Source: Stemphylium vesicarium (Eukaryota > Ascomycota > Dothideomycetes > Pleosporales > Pleosporaceae). Taken from it: DNA of 10,803 nt. Below, in pieces: positions 1-7,204 of the stretch. The stretch spans positions 1-10,803 of the forward strand of contig QXCR01000388.1 in assembly GCA_004380135.1 (NCBI GenBank). The letters are read 5' to 3'. Every line of letters starts with the position of its first letter. Position 1 is the first letter of the stretch. The translations under genes and the position numbers were made by a program. The notes beneath the pieces are model-generated. The model made no database searches and had not been told where the DNA came from. It saw nothing but the letters and a program-made list of their open reading frames with translations.

Positions 1-15
1 CGAGAGGGGAGTAAC

Positions 16-36
16 CACTTGGCTTGTAACCAAGTG
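16..36. repeat. Perfect 7-bp inverted repeat with 7-nt loop
   Basis: CACTTGG (16-22) and CCAAGTG (30-36) pair perfectly around the loop CTTGTAA. The inner five pairs plus the loop match the shape of a tRNA anticodon arm with anticodon TGT (Thr), with T before and A after the anticodon. The downstream sequence has no GGTTCRANNCC B-box and the upstream bases do not form a D-arm, so I do not call a tRNA gene. It may be a relic or coincidence. Confidence 0.4.
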
Positions 37-519
37 CGGCCCAGCTTTTCGCTCGGCATGAAAACTATCAAAGCGAGTGGTACTGCACACAACGATCGAA
101 ATTGTCTCGTGATCATTGTGCTTCGGTTGTGGCCTAACAAGGCGACGGGTTCTAGCAACTGAAAATCTCTGCGCAAGCTCATACCACTCTTCGAAAGGCT
201 ACAAAGATGAGCGCTCTAGCGGCTGTTATGCCGTTATGAATAGTAGGGGCAACTATGAGTTGTTTAAGTCTAGCGCCGCCTCCATGAATGCAGCGTCCTG
301 TGTTTGTCCTGCGACACTCTCTCACACGAATCATGAGTGGTACATAAGCATGACAACTACCTTGCATCACAAGTATTACTGCATTGTGGGTGGCAGGTTC
401 TTCTGTCAGCCAACACGGTTGGGTGTCCGTGTGTCGGCCCGATACTCTCATTAGATCTTCTAGTATCTTCTACCACCTTCGCATTCCTTCACTATTCTAC
501 TACCTACGCGTACCTCATG

Positions 520-527
520 TATATAAA
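520..527 (+). promoter_or_regulatory. Orphan TATA-like motif
   Basis: TATATAAA is followed by a C/T-rich stretch (about 530-600), the arrangement of a fungal core promoter. No open frame of note follows: the first downstream ATG (721) reaches a stop after about a dozen codons. It could serve a non-coding transcript or the lost left end of an old element, or be chance. Confidence 0.2.
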
Positions 528-1996
528 CACACATCTCTACTCCATAGAATAATCAACGAGTCCTCTCCTTTCTGTCCTCCGCCCACATCTTCCTAGTTTA
601 AAAAACAGTACTCAGCGTCTACCGCGCTTGTTGGCGAAAATTCGCCTACAGTATAACCCGGTTCTTGTAAGCCGAAGAGCACTTGTATCGCGCTAGCAAC
701 GGGCAGGCCTGTGCACAATCATGTGGGGTCGTGCTCTAGCGTTCACAATTCTTCACTAGGCTATAGCAGCAATCCCAACGGATAGGTGCACAAACACAAA
801 TATAGGAAAAGACTCGCGTTTGACGCTACTAGGGTCTTTGCAAGCGCTCGCTACCCTCTTTGTTCATGTCTGGAACGACAGGCTGGCCAGAGCGACGGAC
901 TAATGCACAAGGCTCGCATATGTCCGAGACATCTGCCAGTCTTTGCTTGTGCCGCTCCCGCTTCATGACCGTCCCGGCTCCCTTCCTTTAGAGGTTGACG
1001 ACCTAAGTACCTGCGACAATGTAACTGCGATTTTGATGTGCAAGCGAGCGAGTCATTAGCGTAGTGAAGGATCCGAAGTTGGCGCAAACACTTTAGCTGC
1101 AACGATGCGGCGCAGCATCCGGACGATGCCGATGTCGATGATAATCAGGATCTGTGAGGCTAGGGCCATATTACGCAGACGTAACTAACACGTCGAAATA
1201 CTTTAGAGCTTAGATCACCTAGTCGTATCTACACACACAAATACACTCATACATGAGACCCAATACTAAGGCCACTTTATGCCTATAGGATCGTGAAGGT
1301 AGACATTACGCTATGTGCGAGGCTAGCAGGGTTCATTTTAGTTAGCAGGCGCGTCTACGCTGCCGTTAACCGGTGACGCTTACTCCGGGAAAGACAAGTG
1401 CCAGAGATGAAACATAGGCCGCGCACCACTTGTTATGTTGCCTGGAACTGCCGAGGCGACATGGCCCAGACCTCGCTTGTCTCTAATAGGCAGAGTTGCC
1501 TAGGCCATATGCTGATAATTGTTCCGCGCCCTTGCAGTTTTATTCCAAGGCTGCGGAGTGTTTTTGGTCCCAACACAGTGGACAGCAGTGCGAGCGTTCT
1601 GTACATGTGCCGGTCCACTTCCGAGTGCTGCGCTAACGCCTATCCGGATCTAGTAATTACACGTTCCGCCTCTCCCACCAGCCGCCGCCATAGTCGTAGA
1701 CTACCATTGGCTCTTCATGCTCGTCACTCGATGATGTGAGGTTGCTGTGCCGCGAAGATGCAGAAAACGACACGACGGCAGCTTCAGACGGCGCAAGGAC
1801 GGCATCGCCCCCGGCTTGTGCCCGCCTCCAACGAAGACCTAGAAAGCAGGACCAACAGGCTCGTTGCAGTTGCGGGCAGGGATGCCGTTAGGAGCGTTGT
1901 AACGTCAATCGTTCAACATCAACGCGCCTATCGTCAGACTGCTGTTCGTTGTGGCCGACGTCGAAGTGACGTAAGCAGGGCGTTCGGCTAGGATAT

Positions 1997-2215
1997 GCGG
2001 ATCGCCAGTCTCTGCGCGCGGCAAACGCCCTGCAAATGCGGGCATTTTACATGACCGTTCATGTATGCGAGCGTGTGCAGGATTGTGGCTCTACACTGCG
2101 GATCGCTAGTCTTTACGCGCGGCAAACGCCCGCGGAAGGCGCAACAGCCCTGCATGAGGGCAGTTCACGTGACCGTTCATGTATGCGAGCGTGTGCAGGA
2201 TTGTGGCTCCACACC
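1997..2215. repeat. Imperfect tandem duplication, about 101 and 118 bp units
   Basis: Unit 1 (1997-2097) and unit 2 (2098-2215) lie directly head to tail, both starting GCGGATCGC. They share a perfect 40-bp match (2052-2091 and 2170-2209) and a near match at their starts. Unit 2 carries about 17 extra bases after GGCAAACGCC, which accounts for the length difference. Scattered substitutions, mostly transitions, show that the duplication is not very recent. An open frame on + (2036-2407) runs across both units but shows no protein motif, so I treat it as incidental. Confidence 0.85.
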
Positions 2216-2527
2216 GCAGGGGCATCCACCCTCCACCCTATAAGCGTAGCATATGTTACCTCGCCCCGTATTCGTTGGAATGCACTCTCATGCACTTGCA
2301 GCCTCCGCTTTGTGGACGCGGCTCAGTTGCCGTCCTACAGGGACATGGACCCGCCTGATGTGCGCTTGTCTGGACGAAATTCAGGCTCTGTAGAGATGAC
2401 ACAGTAATTGGTCTAAGCGTTTAAGAGAATATGCATTCATGATATCGCTAATAGAAACTAGTGCTATTTAGGTAGGATGACCGTCAAGCTCCTGTTCATA
2501 GGAACTAGAAACTGCAAGCACACGAGG
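2216..2527. other. Region 3' of the coiled-coil gene, nothing recognised
   Basis: I see no gene or clear signal here. It separates the tandem duplication from the stop codon of the minus-strand coiled-coil gene and would hold that gene's 3' untranslated region. The stretch 2400-2475 is moderately AT-rich. Confidence 0.4.
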
Positions 2528-3249
2528 CTAGCTACAATCGCCACCACGAAGCGCGCGTTTGCGCTTACGCCCCACCTGCCCCTGTACCTGTCGCTGCTGA
2601 GGTGCATGCTCGACACTCGGAGAAACTGTCTCGCAAGCGGATTGCCAGCTCTCCGTTTCTGCTGCCGGCGGGCTCGGAGAGACAGGTCTCTTTGCCCTTC
2701 GCTGCACGAGCACCTTGACATGGTCTCTCTGATGCGGCTTCGGCTTCGACTCCAGCTCTAGCTCCGGCTCCGGCTCTAGCTCCGGCTCCAGCTCCGGCTG
2801 CAAGGCTTGGTGTTGTGCCTTGTGGTGCTCTGCCTCGAGCGACTCCGGTCTCCATTCCTCGGCCGGCTCAGGTCCCAGCTTGGGCTTGGTGGTCTCAGCT
2901 CCATCATCTTGGCAAGCTTCCTCGCTGTTACTCGTCTCTTGCTTCTGTGCTGCGATCTTCACATTCTGCTTCTCGACGGCCAGTTGCCACTTGAGTGTTG
3001 AGATCTCGTACGACATTGCGGTACGTTCTCGGCTGAAGTTTTCCTGGAGATTGTGGATGATCAGGTTCTTCTCACTCAGCACCTGTGAGAAGATGCTGAT
3101 CGAGTGCGAGCAGCTTTGTAGCCGATCGAAGAGCTGGCGATCATCGTACTGGAGATGCGTGTAAGTCTTGTCTTTGTGATGTCGAAGGATGGCCATACAT
3201 AGTATTTGGACGAACAGGTAGCCTGCTTAGTCGTGTTGTGGGAAGCCAT
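2528..3249 (-). CDS. Hypothetical coiled-coil protein with PEL repeat and basic tail
   Basis: Unrecognised protein. Preferred model: exon 1 3249-3199 (17 codons, Met-Ala-Ser-His...), phase-0 intron 3198-3149 (50 bp, GTATGG...CTTAC...CTCCAG), exon 2 3148-2528, giving 223 residues. The ATG at 3249 has a strong context (GCCATGG). The alternative is an unspliced start at 3196, giving 222 residues, but its context is poor (T at -3). Residues about 20-90 look amphipathic and coiled-coil-like. Residues about 95-135 are acidic. Residues 134-155 are a Pro-Glu-Leu repeat, and the tail contains RKRKR (about 211-215), a possible nuclear localisation signal. No signal peptide or membrane segment is visible. 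It diverges from the bZIP gene and shares a 493-bp intergenic region with it. The long open frame, start context and structured composition support a real gene, but the low-complexity part weakens that. Function unknown. Confidence 0.55.
2735..2800 (-). repeat. Short-unit minisatellite encoding Pro-Glu-Leu repeats
   Basis: On + this reads as repeated GCTCCG/GCTCTA-type hexamers. On the coding (-) strand it gives alternating Glu, Pro and Leu, as in PELEPELEPEPELELE. It lies in frame inside the coiled-coil gene. Such repeats change length easily, so copy number probably varies among strains. Confidence 0.8.
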
Positions 3250-3742
3250 GGCGCGAAGAGTTGAGCTCTGTATGTTAGACGTGACAAAGGAAGTGCTGCG
3301 AACTATAAGCCTGCGGGTTGCAAGCAGAGCAAGGGCAGAATTGTGCCCGTCAATACTGTACGACAACGCTTGCCTTGAGGGCTTTGAGCAGTCACTGTCG
3401 CTGTGCATGCCATCCCGAGTGGTTGCGCCTCATGCCAAGTGGTGTCATGGCATTCTGGGTGGTGTGCACTATTCTAGATAACGTACTATTCTAGTAGCTG
3501 TCCACATCTTCGGGGAGTTTGTACTATCTTAGGCTGTATGCTTGCGTTTAGAGGCATTGCATTTAGCCCGTGGTCGGATCTACTGTCGTTGTCGGCGTTG
3601 TCGCTGCAGGGCCTGCAAGAATAGTCCTCCATCTCTTAGCCATCCCTGCATGCTGGCAGTGCAGTCACATCTCTTTTGGAAATTTGCTGCTATTAAATAG
3701 ATCGTCTCCTACGGCCATCGACCTACAGGCCAATCGTGCATC
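3250..3742. promoter_or_regulatory. Divergent intergenic region between coiled-coil and bZIP genes
   Basis: These 493 bp must hold the upstream regions of both divergent genes. Visible features are degenerate CATGCCA...GTGGT repeats (about 3405-3465), a direct repeat ACTATTCTAG (about 3467-3495) and a TATA-like motif before the bZIP gene (listed separately). I see no gene here; the open frames at 3206-3481 and 3570-3785 have no motif and overlap the real genes. Confidence 0.5.
3691..3698 (+). promoter_or_regulatory. TATA-like box of the bZIP gene
   Basis: TATTAAAT lies 45-52 bp before the ATG at 3743, in a plausible place for a fungal core promoter with a short leader. It is a one-off match to a degenerate motif. 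Confidence 0.35.
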
Positions 3743-4364
3743 ATGTCTCACCGCGCTTCTTACCAGAGCGACGACTGGTCCCTAATTAAAGACCCCGTCG
3801 AGCGCCGCAGGGTACAGAACCGCATCGCTCAGCGCGAATACCGTGTGTAACAGTCGCCCCGCTCTGCGCTTCTTTGCTGACACCCACCCAGGTAAGAAAC
3901 TCAAGAAGAGACTTAAGGAAGCTGAAGGCATCATCGCGTCTGGATCACGGTCGGGTAATGATGTTCAACCCGCGAAGCCCTCTACTCTGCCTGATCCGCC
4001 CTTTCCCAAAGACTGTATCGAGACCAACACGGCAGACCTTCGTCGCGGCCGGGGCAGCCGGCTACAGGACAGCAGCGTTGTGCCGGGGCAACAACAGTGC
4101 AAAGGAGAACCTTCAGATGATCTGTTGCCAGCTACGCCCTCGTTGCTTTCGACATCTGGCGGGATCGCAGGAGGCACAGCGCAGAACACGGATCCTTGTC
4201 TTCCACGCTTCAATCCTTCGACGTCCGTTGCGGCCGGCTTGGCTACACCGTTCGCCATCGAACACCTTCCACCAAACCTACGCTACGCCAACGGTGGCGG
4301 TAGTCCATTTGACGAAGGCTACTTAGCCATGAACGGACCTTGGGTGGCGGCTCATCATTGGTAG
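3743..4364 (+). CDS. bZIP-type transcription factor with minimal leucine zipper
   Basis: Sequence-specific DNA-binding regulator expected in the nucleus. Exon 1 is 3743-3842. The phase-1 intron 3843-3891 (49 bp) starts GTGTGT, has a perfect GCTGAC branch point and ends CACCCAG. Exon 2 is 3892-4364. The product is 190 residues. Without splicing the frame stops at once (TAA at 3848). Residues 17-34 are a classic fungal bZIP basic region, ERRRVQNRIAQREYR, with the N-x7-R signature at Asn26 and Arg34. The intron splits the Arg34 codon. The zipper that should follow is very short: Leu41 and Ile48 fit heptad spacing, then Gly/Ser-rich sequence begins. Residues about 55-175 are Pro/Ser/Gly-rich and disordered-looking, and the protein ends in an aromatic tail, GPWVAAHHW. 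It resembles zipper-poor fungal bZIPs, some of which are cluster regulators. Its targets are unknown. Confidence 0.9.
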
Positions 4365-4921
4365 CTGTAGAAACTAAAGCTCATTAAGGAATGTGTAGCC
4401 TAAATGATGTGATGCTATGTAGCTAATAATTTGACTACCTTTCCATCACAGAAGCCTAGATTATTCAAGTGAGTAGCCTTGTGCCCATGTTCGCCTAATC
4501 TGCAATTTCTTCTGATTAGAAGTAATTACGCTGCATGGGCGGCAGCCCCAAAGCCTAGACTGGCAGCTCGTTCGAGCCGGCCCACCTTTGGACGTGTAGT
4601 GGCCCTTTCGTAAGCAGAGCATGTGATGTTGGAGGCCATAGCCCCACGATCCCCAGTAGTTTAGCAGGTGCAAGCACAGATTCAACCACTCCCCCCTAAG
4701 CAGCAGAGCATAATCCCGAGTCGTTCCTGCGCATCGCCCCAAGTGATCCCCACCAGATCCGGGTAGCCTGTGGCTTGGTCGCGCAGCTTTTGTCAAGTGA
4801 TGCAGCGAAACAGCCATGCCGACTGGGATATGATCTCTGCCTCGAAGCCCCTTCGCCGCTCGGGGGGAAGCTACCCTTTGCTGCCCTATTCTGCCGACTG
4901 CCTGTGGATAGATTAACGACA
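4365..4921. other. Intergenic region, one doubtful minus-strand open frame
   Basis: I support no gene here. A minus-strand frame is open from 4922 to 4461. Its first ATG is at 4817, giving about 118 codons rich in Cys, Arg and Gly, without recognisable motif and without a good start context. It may be chance. The stretch after the bZIP stop (4370-4450) is AT-rich with repeated TAGCTA/GTAGC motifs and probably contains the bZIP 3' untranslated region. No clear TATA box precedes the gene at 4922. Confidence 0.4.
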
Positions 4922-5396
4922 ATGGCGTCTAGAGTCCTCACACGGCGGGATGAGCCCACGGTAAGTTTAGCTGGAGGGTGAGTAATGACACAGCTAAGAT
5001 CCAAACTAACGCTCTGTGCAACAACAGAACGTCGACGACCAGATTCGGCTGCTCGACGTCCACCTGGCAAACTTGATCGCTACCGCCCAGGCCTCGCGCA
5101 TCCGCTTGAGCGTGCTCTCGTCCGGCTATGCAGCACTCTCGTCCAACTACGCAGCGCTCTCGTCCGACTACGCAGCGCTCTCGTCCAACTACGCAGCACT
5201 CGAGCAGCTGCATCAATCCTACACAAATTATGTCGAAGAACTCCAGAAAGACAAGTGGAACACTATAGCACAGCTCCGCCAGTCGAGTTCACGAGAGTTC
5301 CAGTTGCAGGCGAAGCTCCAATTCGAAAGAGCAACACTTAGAAGGTCCGGGCAGCGTAGGCAACGCAGAAGTTGTGAGAGACGGAAGTCCTGCTAG
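4922..5396 (+). CDS. Small hypothetical coiled-coil protein with YAALSSN heptads
   Basis: Unrecognised protein of 135 residues. Exon 1 4922-4960 codes 13 residues (MASRVLTRRDEPT). The phase-0 intron 4961-5027 (67 bp) has a perfect GTAAGT donor, CTAAC branch point and CAACAACAG acceptor. Exon 2 is 5028-5396 and starts NVDDQIRLLD. The start context ACAATGGCG is good. Residues 43-70 are four tandem heptads, LSS(G/N/D)YAA. With Leu at d and Tyr at a this gives textbook 3-4 coiled-coil spacing, extended by Leu- and Gln-rich helix to about residue 120. The tail is strongly basic (RRSGQRRQRRSCERRKSC) and could be nuclear or nucleic-acid binding. No signal peptide or membrane segment is visible. The excellent intron and the in-frame repeat argue for a real gene; a further intron near the 3' end cannot be excluded. 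Function unknown. Confidence 0.7.
5115..5198 (+). repeat. Four tandem 21-bp units, one heptad each
   Basis: Units start at 5115, 5136, 5157 and 5178 with consensus CTCTCGTCCNACTACGCAGC plus A or G. Differences sit mainly in the codon giving Gly, Asn, Asp, Asn and in the last base. A 21-bp period keeps both reading frame and heptad register, so gain or loss of units would lengthen or shorten the coiled coil without a frameshift. Confidence 0.95.
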
Positions 5397-6169
5397 CATG
5401 GGCACTAGGAAAGTCGACATAGGCTCGCGAGTTAGCCAAATTGTCGGAGGCCTAGAAGCATGCTGCAAGGATTCAAGCTTATTCGTATGTTGGATGTCGG
5501 GCACAGTAGCGACAGAGGGAAGGAGACATCGCAACCCATCTGCCTAGAATGATATTCCAGACTGCATATCGATATCCTCCTTTCATCCATTGTGTGCATA
5601 AATCGATCAACCGGCCACTCGAGCCACGTCTGGTATCTGTACAGCGCAGTCGAGCGTGCGCTGTGCCACTAGATAGTAGGGTTAAATGTAGGACAGTAAA
5701 CACAGCAACGATACTTGCTAGCGGAGCTTTACGTAGGGCAGAACGCATCGGTATGCATGGCGGGCAGCTGTGGAGTGGGCGAGTTGTTGCACGGTTAGTT
5801 ACAAGTATAGCTCGTAATTACCAGCGTGTTGCGAGCTAAGATAGTGATAATGCATATTCAATAGCTAACAAATAACGCGCTAAAAGACTCCCCTACTCTC
5901 TAGTCTATCTACAGAACTCTTACGATAAACTCAGAACATCCTATAACATCCTCACAATAATGCATACTAAACGACCTTTACAGGCCCGAGTTCTAGCAAT
6001 GCGCATAAGCGAGTGCATGATAAAACAGAATTAGGCATATATAGTCAGCTGTGCATTCTCTATTCTCACGTCTTCTAGTTGCTGTTTTACGGTCCCTAAA
6101 TCTCTTGCGTGTTTTTCAATTACTAAACGACCAACTGATCACGGGAATAGATTTGAAGCTTGTTTAGAT
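5397..6169. other. Convergent intergenic region, partly AT-rich
   Basis: This lies between the 3' ends of the + coiled-coil gene and the - SDR gene. I see no supported gene. Open frames at 5549-5839 (+) and 5479-5748 (-) overlap and have no motif. From about 5810 to 6170 the sequence is AT-rich, with a TATATAG at 6038-6044 and two copies of TACTAAACGACC (5965-5976, 6121-6132) that could be chance. It probably contains both 3' untranslated regions. Confidence 0.45.
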
Positions 6170-7014
6170 TCACATGTTGGCTCCCCCATCAATGCCAATG
6201 ACTTTCCCATTTACCCACTCCCCGTCCTGTGAGGCAAGAAAGGCAACAACGCGGGAGACATCGGAAGTCTCGCCTACGCGATGGTGTGGAGACAGTCTTG
6301 AGATATAGCCATCGACATGATCTTTTTCGTTATCAGGCACGACTTTATCTCGGCCCGCGTAGAACATGTCGGTTCTGACACCACCAGGAGCGACACAATT
6401 GACCGTGACCTTCTTTTCCCCAGCATCTACTGCCATGCAACGTGCAATCGACTCGATAGCTCCCTTGGAGGCAGCGTATACCGTGTGTTTGGGAATGCCT
6501 TTTGCCTGTGCAGTAATAGAACTCATGAATATAATCCGGCCGCCGTCCTCCATTCTTTTGTAGGCCTCCTGTGCAGTAAAGAATTGAGCACGGGTGTTTG
6601 TCGTGAAGGTGCGGTCAAAATCATCCGCTTTGACATCGCTGAAATGGCCAGAAGAGTGGATGCCCGCATTGGGGCAGCATATATCGAGTCTACCGAACCG
6701 GGCAACGACACTGTCCATCAATGTTTTAATCTCTTCAATGTTATCGACATTTGCCTAGAAGAGGGCGGCATCAGACCCGTTTTCTAGAGCGTTGATTCTC
6801 TTGACGACCTGCTCAGCGTCACTAACACTGTTAAGGTAATTGAAAGCGACCTTGGCGCCTCGCTGGGCGAGCTCGAGAGCTATAGCTGCTCCTATGCCAC
6901 GGCCTAGATGGGCATTCAGTCTAACTTGCCAAAATAAGGATACCGGGACAACTTACTTGAGCCCGTAACGACTGCAACCTTGCCTTCTAGGCTGGAGCTT
7001 GGAACAACGGACAT
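6170..7014 (-). pseudogene. Short-chain dehydrogenase/reductase with in-frame stop
   Basis: NAD(P)H-dependent ketone/alcohol oxidoreductase of the classical SDR family, closest in feel to fungal naphthol and versicolorin reductases. Exon 1 is 7014-6957. The phase-1 intron 6956-6904 (53 bp) has GTAAGT, an ACTGAAT branch point and CATCTAG. Exon 2 is 6903-6170. This gives 263 codons, close to the usual length. Seen in order are the cofactor loop TGSSRGIG (18-25), NAG (98-100), catalytic Ser148, Tyr162 and Lys166 (YAASK), APGGVRTDMF after the active site, and the end GIDGGANM. Everything is conserved except a TAG at codon 69 (6755-6757), where the context GSDAALF-stop-ANV suggests loss of a Gln codon. 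The gene may be a young pseudogene, carry a base error, or be rescued by a second intron (6826-6755). It is divergent from the GMC gene 1.8 kb away. Confidence 0.85.
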
Positions 7015-7119
7015 GGTGAACGTAGTTGCGATGGCTAGATTGGAGCGCTGCGATAGTGGGTGAAACGGACGAGTACGAATCTTGTTGTACATCTACTAAA
7101 GCGGCCAAGGAAAGGACAG

Positions 7120-7134
7120 TTATATATCGATTGG
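7120..7134 (-). promoter_or_regulatory. CCAAT and TATATAA core promoter of the SDR gene
   Basis: Read on -, CCAAT (7134-7130) is followed within a few bases by TATATAA (7126-7120), about 106 bp before the ATG at 7014. Both motifs in the correct order and orientation make a credible core promoter, though no transcript start is known. Confidence 0.55.
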
Positions 7135-7196
7135 AGATCCAGCCTATGGAGAACCATGTTAGATGACGGATCGTTGAAACCGGGCAAAGAAAATGC

Positions 7197-7204
7197 TTAC
7201 GTAA
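7197..7204. promoter_or_regulatory. TTACGTAA palindrome, candidate bZIP/Yap site
   Basis: TTACGTAA is the palindromic Yap-type bZIP response element known from yeasts and moulds. It lies about 63 bp upstream of the CCAAT box and 183 bp upstream of the SDR ATG. An 8-bp palindrome is expected about 0.16 times in a window of this size. Binding by the bZIP at 3743-4364 is only an inference. Confidence 0.4.

Larger units (their letters stand above)
1..1996. other. Gene-poor region, no supported coding sequence
   Basis: I see no coding region I can defend here. The longest open frames (for example 1398-1739 and 1758-1991 on +, 116-454 on +) are about 60-113 codons, have no recognisable motif, and cannot be joined by convincing splice sites to anything longer. 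Mixed composition without long AT-rich tracts argues against strong repeat-induced point mutation. A hairpin near 16-36 and a TATA-like motif near 520 are listed separately. It may be intergenic DNA or a degraded mobile element; I could not see terminal repeats or a transposase motif. Confidence 0.5.

Noticed and set aside
2036..2407. Open frame of 123 codons across the tandem duplication.
   Set aside because: It has no motif, and the two repeat units read in different frames because of the 17-bp difference, so the repeated DNA does not give a repeated protein.
4570..4590. CGTTCGAGCC, resembling a tRNA or SINE B-box.
   Set aside because: No pairing T-stem, A-box or anticodon arm is found at the right distances.
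4461..4922. Minus-strand open frame of about 153 codons between the bZIP gene and the second coiled-coil gene.
   Set aside because: Its first ATG is at 4817, there is no motif or good start context, and composition is unlike the neighbouring genes. Kept only as a note in the intergenic entry.
4938..5216. Minus-strand frame with repeated ERCVVGR over the 21-bp repeats.
   Set aside because: It is the antisense reading of the tandem repeat. The plus-strand model has a perfect intron, good start context and coiled-coil heptads.
5965..6132. Two copies of TACTAAACGACC as possible attachment sites or element ends.
   Set aside because: A 12-bp repeat is expected by chance in a window of this size, and nothing between the copies looks mobile.
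6317..6787. Plus-strand frame of 156 codons over the SDR gene.
   Set aside because: It is the antisense shadow of a clear SDR with intact catalytic motifs.
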